Source: Halicephalobus mephisto
Taxonomy: Eukaryota > Nematoda > Chromadorea > Rhabditida > Panagrolaimidae
NCBI GenBank assembly: GCA_009193035.1
Contig: SWDT01000126.1
Location: forward strand, 110,420 to 174,419
Direction of reading: 5' to 3'
Length of the DNA stretch: 64,000 bases
Shown here: positions 1-9,686 of the stretch, piece after piece
Layout: each line of letters opens with the position of its first letter
Numbering within the stretch: position 1 is the first letter of the stretch
Position numbers and translations under genes: made by a program
Notes under the pieces: model-generated
What the model saw: only the letters and a program-made list of their open reading frames with translations
Told to the model about the DNA's origin: nothing
Databases searched by the model: none

Positions 1-520
1 AAATTTGCTCTAATTCAGTCGAAACTGAAGCTGTTAATTTCAGATGAATTTCTAATTTTGAACAAAGTTCAACAATTTTTTAGTTTTTAGATCGATTTCG
101 AGATAATTTTATATAAATTTTAAATAAAGTTTCAATTTTTAGATCAAATTTGAAATGATTTATATAAATTTTAAACAATTTTTTAGTTTTTGGATCGATT
201 TCGAGATAATTTTATATAAATTTTAAATAAAGTTTCAATTTTTAGATCAAATTTGAAATAATTTAAAATAAATTTTAAACAATTTTTTAGTTTTTAGATC
301 GATTTCGAAATAATTTTAAATAAATTTTAAACAATATTTTAGTTTTTGAATCAATTTCGAAATAATTTTAAATAAATTTTAAATAAAGTTTCAATTTTTA
401 AATCAATTTCGAAATGATTTTAAATAAATTTTTAACAATTTTTTAGTTTTTAGATTAATTTCGAAATAATTTCATATAAATTTTAAATTTTCACATTCAT
501 TTCGAATTTGTTTCATATCA
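1..520. repeat. Degenerate AT-rich tandem repeat, about 60-nt unit
   Basis: Variants of a unit containing TTTTAGTTTTTAGATCGATT followed by TCGAAATAATTTTA and TAAATTTTAAA recur about every 57-60 bases from near base 60 to 500. Copies differ by substitutions and small indels. No coding sequence is evident here. The following stretch, 520-940, is AT-rich and I see nothing recognisable in it. Confidence 0.8.
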
Positions 521-939
521 ATTTCCAAATTTTTGATAAATTTTGAACTGATTAAAATCCAAAAATTAAAATATTCTACCCAAAATTTGAAGATTTCAAA
601 AGTGACCAATCTTGGTAATCATGATAGAATCTTTTCTTACATTTTGTTTTTATTTTCTATCACTAAACTAAATTTATTATTTTTTGAATATGATAATTCA
701 TTTACAAAAATAAAAATATTGAAAATAAAAAAAATTGAAAATAAAAAAATTTGGAAATTTTGATTGAATTTTTTGAAGTTATATGTAACGTCTTGAATTT
801 CACGTAATACATATTCAGAATCATTTGTTCATTTTTTAGAATGTCATTTGAAACACGCAAGTGAAAAAGTATAGAATTTCATATATCAACGTAAGAATTG
901 TTTAATGTTTGAAATACATTTTAGATGTACTTTTTCAAC

Positions 940-2960
940 TTTGATAATCATTTTTTTAATAAAGTACAAAATTTAAATCATTTAGAATTATTTAATGGAT
1001 TTGTAAAAGACTGATCGAACATACGTCAAAATTTAATTAGTATCAATAGTAAAAAAATATTTGAAAGTGTTTTAGAATATTTGGATTCAACTTTATATAT
1101 ATCCAGTTTCTTCTTTAACCTCACTAAATTTAGTAGTTATTTTTTTAATAAGATACAAAATTCAAATTATTTAGAATTATTTAATGGATTTGCAGAAGAC
1201 TGATCGAACATACGTCAAAATTTAACTTATATCAATAGTAAAAAAATATTTGAAAGTATTTTAGAATATTCGGATTCAAATTTTTATATATCCAGTTTCT
1301 TTTTTAACTTCACTAAATTTAGTAATTATTTTTTTTAATAAAGTACAAAATTCAAATTATTTAGAATTGTTTAATGAATTTGTAAAAGACTGATCGAACA
1401 TACGTCAAAATTTAACTTGTATCAATAGTAAAAAAATATTTGAAAGTATTTTAGAATATTCGGATTCAAATTTTTATATATCCAGTTTCTTTTTTAACTT
1501 CACTAAATTTAGTAATTATTCTTCCCAATTAGACACAAAATTGAAGCTGATTACAACTGTAAATCAATTTGTTGAATAAAGAACTAAAAACAATTGATTT
1601 TGTTATACATAAATGCCATAGAAAATTATGAAGGTATTTTACAATGAATTCTATCGATAGCATAAATTCAAAATTTTTCTAGAGATCATCGACAGCTCAA
1701 AGCGTAAACCTTACTTTAACGATTCTAACAACCTGCAGAATTTTTATATTCCTACGTAATAAAACAAATTACAACCAATATTTCTGAGCCTACAGATTGT
1801 AATGCACAATGTTTGGATTATTCTTAAATGTACTTGTTTTGTACTTTACTACTATGGAATCTAGTAATTACTTTCGCAATTATGAGTAACTTTCAAGCTC
1901 ATTTCAATTACATAATTGATTTGACAAAACAGGAAGTAAAACATGTCAAAAATGTTCATTATCAACTATAAAAATACAGGGAAGTACATTACAATGTTAA
2001 AGCTATTCGTAAATGTACTTATTTTTTATTTTATCAGGTTCATCAACTATTATTGTAACTATATGGACATTCCAAGTTGATAACAGCTGTTCAGTTACTG
2101 TTCGAAATGTCGTCTCTTCGTTACTTTATTCCGAAAGTAAATCTCAAACTTGGGTAATTAAACCTTATAAACGCGCCATAAAATACAAACGAAACACGAT
2201 CGATAAATCTTTGTTAAAATTGCAGCAGTGTCTCTGGATCGGTGGTGTTATCGTCATTCCGATCAGTTACCATCCAAAAAAACGACATTTGTAAAAAAGT
2301 TTCATGTATGAACAATAACAAAAAACACAAGTATCTCACAACATTTTAACTATCTTTAGTATTTATTTTTTTTTAACTTCATCTACTTTGATGATTATTT
2401 TTGTATTTACATGCAAATTTCAAGTTGACTGTAACTAAATACTACATCGAGAAAGAAAAAATATCTTAAAACGTCCGTATATTGACAATAACGAAATACA
2501 CAAGTATCTTACAACATTTAAATCGTTTTTAGATATACTTTTTTAACTTTATCCACTTCATCATGTCTCCTAATCCTATGTACTTTTTGAACCAATTACG
2601 GTCATCTAATTGATTCATCAAAAGCCGAAAATACGTCACAATTTAATTTTTATACCAATGTTAAAGGAATGCACGAAAGTACTTTTTGTTTGAATTTCAT
2701 TTAAGATGTACTTACTTTTTTAATTTCATCAGCTTCAGTAATTATTTTTGTAATTAGGTACAGAGTTCAAATTGATTACAAATGCCCAATTAGTTGGTCG
2801 GAAAGGGACTGAGAACATGTTGAAACGTAATTTTTTATATATCAATACAGAAGAAAATTTAGAAAACAAATCTTTAATTTTTGGACTTTTATCAGATGTT
2901 TGTTTTCTACTTTAATTTTACAGATTTTCAGTGATTCGGTTTTGTACTTAAATTTTTTTT
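940..2960. repeat. Tandem repeat, about 190-nt unit, decaying downstream
   Basis: The segment GATCGAACATACGTCAAAAT recurs near 1013, 1202 and 1392, giving a period of about 190 nt. The flanking parts of the unit (TATATCCAGTTTCTT, TAACTTCACTAAATTTAGTA) recur with it. More degraded relatives of the same unit, such as the TTAATTTCATC...AGTAATTATTTTTGTAATT block, continue to about 2960. A 93-codon open frame at 2013-2294 lies inside this array and is not called as a gene. The last 300 bases before gene A hold nothing recognisable. Confidence 0.75.
2150..2275. repeat. Dispersed repeat copy (partner at about 34.49-34.61 kb)
   Basis: The stretch contains AACGCGC, ATCGATAAATCTT, GTTAA and TCTGGATCGGTGGTG followed by TATCGTCATTCCGATCA. 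The same elements in the same order and spacing occur at 34500-34610, inside the intron of the first insulin-like gene. The two copies differ by scattered substitutions. The element type is unknown; no terminal repeats were recognised. Confidence 0.6.
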
Positions 2961-3275
2961 ATTAGTTTTGTAGTGGATTTTGAGAAAGAAATCAGAAACA
3001 TGAGAAAATTGTGACGTAATCATTTTCTAGTTTATTTTGTTACATAAAAAACTGCAAAATTGGATTACATTTGTCAGCATATTTTTAAACAATTTCAATT
3101 TGATTTATAAATAATTTCGGAAAAGTATTTAAAAAAAGCAATTTCTTTGTTTTGATTCAAACTTTGGATTTTTGATCTTTGAGGTAGAAATTTCAAGACA
3201 ACTAGAACTGATAAAAAATCTGCTTTTCTTTCAATAATTGATTTCAATCAATTTTTTTATTTTTTTATTATTTAA

Positions 3276-5564
3276 ATGTTTCTTATTTTGCTGTTTTTCT
3301 CTTTTACAGAATCCGTAAAAGTTTATCAATGTAATAAAGTCAGTTTTGCTCTAAATACGACCCAGTCTTTGACCGACCAAGTCATCTACAGATTGAATTT
3401 CGATGTTGAAGTCCAAAAATCTTCAAACTCACTTTATAACGATGTTATTCTCTCGAATTTCACTAGATGGTCTTACAACGAAAGTTTCTTCGAATCTTAT
3501 CCGTTGGAATTCTTTTCCAACTCTATGGATGATGGAATCTTGTGCAATTCCAGTTCGCCTATTTGTGAATTCAAAAATATGAGAGACGGACTTGCAATGG
3601 TGCTTGTTTCTTTACAGTATTCCCCATGGTCAAGCTATAGTGAATTCTTCATGAGTTTCTGGTACATCGAAGGCACTATTTACAATTCCAAAGCCGGAAA
3701 AATGTTCGATCCGGTTACTGATCTGTGTTTCCACGATGCAATTGATTGTAAGTTGTTTTGGGTTCGGAGTAGAACAAAAGTAGTTCTGAGAGCGATATAG
3801 ATGTGGTGGATGGGATTCAATCTGTTCGAAAATCTACACAGAACTTTGATTAACAATCAAGACAATTATAGTCTTGTCCATAGTCTGTCAGAGTTCAATT
3901 CAAGACTATATAGATTATTCGAACAAGAGTTCCTTCACTTTTTATAATAATTATTAAAAAAGAATAATTACAACTTCCCAGTACAATAGCAACCTAGAAT
4001 CTTTACTATTATAAAATACACTTTTATCAAAGAAGAAAGCCTATCCTATTTCCATAGCTTAGGACGCAAACAAGGACCTGACATTCATTGAAGTCTTAAA
4101 AACCTCTTTCCAATAAATAAAGATTGAGAATCTAAAACAGTTCTTTGAAACAAATTATAAATCGTTTCAAAATATCAGTTTGATTATTAATATTTGTCTT
4201 CTGAATTGAGATTCTCTAAGGAAGGAACACGAAGCTGACCGAAGACAGATAATTAGCATTTTGTTTCAAAACACAATCCTCTGTAATTGCTCACATGCTC
4301 AATAATGAACTAACAAGATGAAAAAGAATAATTCGTAAATTCTTCGTAATAGCAAAAAGCAATTGGAAATCATGAAATTTTATAAATTATAAATACTTTG
4401 ATATAAAAATATCTCGAGTCACAAAATCAAAATATAAATAACCATTGCTAATTTCAAACATTTAAATTGACTTTTTTAATTAAAAAACCTCAGGGAATAC
4501 CATTATTTTCTACGCTGACTATTGCTGTATTAATTTCCCCGAAGTTGACATCCCTGATCCTTCTACAGTAACCGAAACTTGTACCAAATTCTATGGAGAA
4601 ACAAACTTCACTGCTCCTAATGGGACAATCTTAGCACACGTTGGAATCCTCTATAATGTGTCGGATGTATCTGTCGAGGCTAGTGTTAATCAGTTCACTG
4701 CACAATCACAAGCCATGTACAATTTGTCACCTAACTCCGACGAGTGCGTCACGGGCTGTGAAGAAGACACTCTCCAATACGCTTGTACTGTACATCAGCC
4801 CATCAATGACACAACGAAGGATCACACCTATAATTTCGTAATTGAAATCAGACATTACTACGGATACGACTACATCTTCGACGCCATAAACGGTCAATTG
4901 ATAAACAGGAAGGGAGTCTGGATGAAGAACGTGGAGAACCCAGTACCATATACTCCATCAGACCCTTGCTGGACGAGAACTATTGATTCGAATAATGGCA
5001 CTACTTCGAGTACTAGTTTCTGCTGCAGAAAATGGGTTCCAATCAACCACAGTACTTGTGCTGAATACAGAACCAAGACGATCGTCAATATAAACAGTGC
5101 ACCTGCAGATGTCCTGAATGCTCGGTACATCTTGAATAGTAATAACACTATGACTGTGCAGATTGTCAACTACACAACTCCATCGAACAACATCAATCAG
5201 AAAGTGCAGTTGGAGAGCTTCGCCTCGACGGGCGAGGACCAACTCTGCTCGAGCAATGCGACCTTCTGGAACACCTGTCTCTTCAACGAGTACGGGAACG
5301 ACAACTACACGCTCATCATGAGGACCTCCGACTTCCCCGATGGCTGGAACATGGTCGTCATTGGTCTGCAAGGACAGCAGCTGGTCTCTCCCTCCATCTC
5401 CGTCCAGAACCCCTGTCACACTGAGACACACGACTGTGAGTTCTCTGTTCTAGGTGGTTTTCCTAAAAGTAGTTTCAGACAACGGACTCAACCCCAGTAC
5501 CACAGCCCAAACAGAGATCTGCTGCATCGCTTCTCCCAACGGACCCTGGCCTGGATCCAGTTAA
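3276..5564 (+). CDS. Gene A: secreted, N-glycosylated cysteine-rich protein of unknown function
   Basis: Proposed exons are 3276-3747, 4494-5435 and 5479-5564, joined in phase 1 and phase 1 to give 499 residues. The model starts with a short hydrophobic signal (MFLILLFFSF). About fifteen N-x-S/T sequons and many cysteines follow, including a CC pair in ADYCC and another in SFCC. No transmembrane segment or known domain is recognised, so this is a secreted or surface glycoprotein of unknown function. Its inverted paralogue is gene B at 39.6-41.4 kb, and the first intron has the same position and phase in both. The last 43-nt intron is inferred: reading through it also stays open, to 5611, with a different tail. 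The sequence TTTTCTCTTTTACAG just inside the first exon looks like a 3' splice site, so an upstream signal-peptide exon is an alternative start. Bases 5210-5430 are much GC-richer than the rest. Confidence 0.75.
3748..4493 (+). other. Intron 1 of gene A
   Basis: The donor is GTAAGT after GATT and the acceptor is AAACCTCAG before GGAATAC. It is 746 nt, against 295 nt for the matching intron in gene B. No repeat family or nested gene was recognised in it. Confidence 0.7.
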
Positions 5565-6629
5565 TTCTTCTGTCTTTTTTAGTATATCAAAGATCTAAAA
5601 GGATAAAATAAATCAAATCTAATTATCCGTGAAATCGCCCCAAAAGGAAAAACTCGTGTCAATATCGAGAATCCGGTTTCATTCTTGTTTGCAAGCTGTT
5701 TTTGAAGATGTTTGACCTTGTTGGCCTTTTAGGAGGGATCTTTGGAAAGCATGAAAAAGAAAAAATGCACTTTGGATTCGGTATCATTTGACTCAGGTAT
5801 TTCCTCTGATGGAGCAATAAAAAACCAGAGTTATTTAAAACGGAAACGAAACCAGTTTTGAAGAACATCTGTGAAATGAAAATGAATCAGAACAACCTTC
5901 TGGCGTTTATTTGGTCAGATTTCTTTTTAATTTCTTTTGGAGTTATTTATAAAATAATAAATTTTATTTTTCTGTTCGTTAAGAATCTTAACTTTGCAAA
6001 GTCGAGCACGACAACTTGTCTTTTAAAAACTTCTTCGCTTACAGTGGTTAGATAAGATTGTAGGATATCATATAAGATTCCAACTTTCTGGGGATCTTCT
6101 AAATACTTTCGAAAGTTCCCAAAAATATATAAAATTTCATAATTTTTTATTTTAGAAAATTTCAAAAATTTATATCGAAGTATTTTTTGAAAGTTTAAAA
6201 CAAAATTTTATATTTTTTAAAATAATATAGTTGCGCTATTTAAATAAAATTAAAAACTATCAAAAAAGATCCTTAGATTTTTCAGGATGAAATTGGTGTT
6301 TTTAGAATTACAAAAATTTAAATTTTTAATTATAATTGAAAAATTTTTAAATTTTGTTTTCGAAATTTTACAACAAGTATTTGTATTTTTTAATAATAAT
6401 ATAGTTGCCAAAAATCCCATGGTTCTGTTGCGTGGCTCCCAGTTGCCAAGTAAGCTTTATTTTTAATGAAAAACGCTCTTGCGCGACCGCAAACGAGAAT
6501 ACATTTACTAGTGTCAGAGTTTGGACACTAATTCTACATCTTTCTGTCATATTTGAAACACATTCAGAATATATGTTATTGATAAAAAACAAGAACTAAA
6601 GAATTTTATGTGATTTTGGATGAATGTTT
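5565..6629. other. AT-rich intergenic stretch, no gene recognised
   Basis: Short open frames on both strands overlap each other (for example 5659-5868 and 5947-6165 on the minus strand, 6405-6599 on the plus strand). They show no domain, signal peptide or splice continuity. I see no supported gene here. Confidence 0.5.
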
Positions 6630-7240
6630 AAAATATCGTGAGAGACCGAGCTTTTAACAGGAGAATCTCTGAAACTTAGTAATAGCTTCTTGTTGTACTT
6701 TTATATTTTTTGTATACTTAAAAACTTTTAATATTGATGAGTGAACGGGCTTTTAACACGAGAATCTCTGAAACTTAGTAATAGCTTCTTGTTGTATTTT
6801 TATATTTTTTGTATACTTAAAAACTTTAAATATTGATGAGTGAACGGGCTTTTAACACGAGAATCTCTGAAACTTAGTAATAGCTTCTTGTTGTACTTTT
6901 ATATTTTTTGTATACTTAAAAACTTTTAATATTGATAAAATTTAAGAATTAAAAAATTTTGAATAATTTTATGAATATTAAAAAAATCGTGAAAGAACGG
7001 ACTCTTAACATGAGAATCTCTAAAACTTAGCAATCACTTCTTGTTGTACTTTTTTATATATTTTTTGTATACTTAAAAACTTGATATTGATAAAAAACAA
7101 AAATTAAAGAATTTTATATGATTTTGGATGAATGTTTAAGACATCGTGAAAGAACGGATTTTTAGCACGAAAATCCTTGAGATTCGGTAACTACTTCATA
7201 TTGTACTTTTTTATATTTTTTGCATATCTAAAAATTTGAT
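6630..7240. repeat. Tandem repeat, about 99-nt unit
   Basis: The unit contains GTGAACGGGCTTTTAACACG, AGAATCTCTGAAACTTAGTA and GCTTCTTGTTGTAC. Copies start near 6640, 6739 and 6838, and more divergent copies lie near 6990 and 7150. The middle copies are almost identical. From 7240 to 7770 the sequence is AT-rich and unremarkable. Confidence 0.85.
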
Positions 7241-7772
7241 ATATGGTAAATAAACTTGGTAGTCTGTACACTAGTCTGATACTACAGAAATTATATTTTT
7301 ATTGGATATTTTTCTGGATCGAGATAATTCATAAAATCTAGAAATCATTTTTTAAGTTTTGATTTATAAAATTTTAGATTTTATACAATCTTTCTATTTT
7401 TTAAAATTTTCAACAAAATTGAAAATAAATTAAGAATATTTATTTTGTTTTTTTTCAAACATAATATATAAAATTTTAATTTTTTTAATTTTAATTTTTT
7501 ATTTTTTATTTTTTATTTTTTATTTTTTATTTTAGAAGGATATTTAACAAAAATTAAAAATAGATTCTGGATATTCGTTTACAAATTTTTCTTTTTTTAA
7601 ACATAATCTATGAAATTTTGCAGTTTATCTAATTTTCCTATTCGGAAGGAACTTTGAGCAAAATTTGAACGCAAATTTTGGATGCTCATTTGAATATTTT
7701 TTTAAAAAACGATTTAGAAGTTTTAAAGTTTTATCCAATTTTCGTGTTCCAAAAAACTTAGCAAAACTTAAT

Positions 7773-8280
7773 CACACAAAAAAACATAATTTTTGGTTTT
7801 ATAACATTTCCGAAATGTAACAATCGTCACATTTTTATGGATATTTAACTTTTGTAACGAAAATTGTAATGAAATAGTGGTGATTTTTATTTTTTACTGA
7901 CCTAAAAGTTGTTTTTTTGTGTGTAGAAACTTTGGATAGTGTCTATTTCGAACTCAAATCAGAGCTTTCTAGTCACTATCCAAAAACTGTTACATTTCGG
8001 AATTGTTACGGACCCAAAAATTATGTTTTTCTGTATTGGAACAAAATAGTGATGATTTTTATTTTTTACTAACCTAAAAGTTATGCTTTTTTGTGCGTAG
8101 AGATTTTGAATAGTGTCTATTTCGAACTCAAATCAGACCTTTCTAGTCACTATCCAAAAACAGCTCCAATACAGAAAAAAACATAATTTTTGGGTCCGTA
8201 ACAATTCCGAAATGTAACGAAATAGTGATGATTTTTATTTTGTACTGATCCAAAAGTTACGTTTTTTTGTGCATATATAA
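7773..8280. mobile_element. Composite palindromic MITE-like element
   Basis: The stretch starts with CACACAAAAAAACATAATTT and carries the inverted counterpart AAAAGTTGTTTTTTTGTGTG near 7915-7924, giving a roughly 150-bp foldback unit. Inner blocks (TTCCGAAATGTAAC and AATCGTCAC) also recur in both orientations. Two further partial units follow, separated by copies of a module containing TTCGAACTCAAATCAGA and TAGTCACTATCCAAAAAC. No transposase is present. This is inferred to be a nonautonomous DNA element family that has inserted into itself. Confidence 0.6.
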
Positions 8281-8789
8281 AAAATACTCATTTTAAAAAC
8301 TACAATCAATTATAAATTGTTGCAAATTTTCAACCTCGGTAAGTGTACTTTACTTGTTAGTTTCTTTGTGGTTGTAGCCGTCTCATCAACGCTTGAAGGC
8401 CTCAGGCAGCCGCTCCTCCAAATTGAAAAAAATGGATAAAGTAGTTGTTAGAGCAGATGGTCTCTGGAGGAAATTGGCTTTTGGCTTTCTTAGTTCTTTG
8501 ATATTTTCTAAAATTCTAGATTTTTTCAATTATTTTTAACTAAAATTTTGTTTTTTTTTAAAATATTAAAAATTTTCTAAAATATGGTACAACTTTGGAA
8601 TTAATATTTGAAATTAAAGAATTTCAGAATTAAATAAAATTTTAGAATCATCTAAAACTAAAAATTATGAAACTTTTTGAAAAACTTAAATTTCTTCCGA
8701 AAGAATTTTAAAATAATATTCATTTTTAAATTTTAAAATAGTATAACACTTCCAAATATTTCCAGGTGAAAAATGTTTATCCTCATTCA

Positions 8790-9430
8790 AAAAAGTGATT
8801 TTTAGTCCGATAATAATTGCAAAATTTAACACAATCGTCACATTTTTATGGATAATTGATATTTGTGACGAAAAATAAAACTTAATAGTGATGATTTTGA
8901 TTTTTTTGTTGGATTAAAACTTAGACTTTTTTATGTTAATATCGATGAATTTTATATGGTATATGGATATATTGAAACGGCTTTATCGGATACATTAGAT
9001 TCAATATATAGTTCCATTAAGATATACAAAAAAAAGTAACTTTTGGTTCAGTAACAATTCCGAAATGTGACAAAATGTAACAATCGTCGTATTTTTCACG
9101 AATATTTAACGTTTATAAAGAAATAGTGATGATTTTAATTTTTTTTGTTGTATTAAAACTTAGACTTTTTTATGTTGATATTGATGGATTTTATATGGTA
9201 TATGGATATATTGAAACGGCTTTATCGGATACATTAGATTCAATATATAGTTCCATTAAAATATACACAAAAAAAGTAACTTTTAGTTCAGTAACAATTC
9301 CGAAATGTGACAAAATGTAACAATCGTCGTATTTTTCACAAATATTTAACGTTTGTAACGAAAAGTTCAAGTAATAATGATGATTTTGATTTGTTACTGT
9401 GCCAGAAGTTGCATTTTTTTGTGTGCAGGA
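8790..9430. mobile_element. Second cluster of the same MITE-like family, with an internal duplication
   Basis: Copies of the AATCGTC(A/G), TTTTTGTTG and AACAATTCCGAAATGTGAC blocks recur here. A segment of about 80 bases containing GGATATATTGAAACGGCTTT appears twice, near 8960 and 9200, inside otherwise duplicated sequence. The 75- and 64-codon open frames here are by-products of the repeat. Between 8280 and 8790 lies AT-rich sequence with nothing recognised. Confidence 0.55.
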
Positions 9431-9686
9431 AAGTGTCTCATGATTTCCCGCGAGAATCCTTGACCGGTCAGGAGGTCTTTTTTTACTTTGTTCTAACTGG
9501 TTCCATCACGCAATCAATTTCTGAAGAAAAGTGAACAAAGAAATATTCGGAATTTTCTTTGTTTTGAAAAAAATTCAAAATTGAATTAGTCCCAGTTTTG
9601 CGCAACATTATTTCTGCGATTTTACGATGCCATAAATAAAAATTGAACTTTTCACGGAAACTGGATTCTGTAGCAGACCGGACAAG

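Noticed and set aside
2013..2294. 93-codon open frame with a hydrophobic start
   Set aside because: It lies in the degenerate 190-nt repeat and the dispersed 120-bp repeat; its partner copy at 34.5 kb is not open.
4958..5431. 157-codon antisense open frame in gene A and its twin at 39705-40178 in gene B
   Set aside because: It is the reverse strand of the near-identical conserved coding tract. The sense frame has the signal peptide, sequons and phase-matched exons; the antisense frame has none of these.
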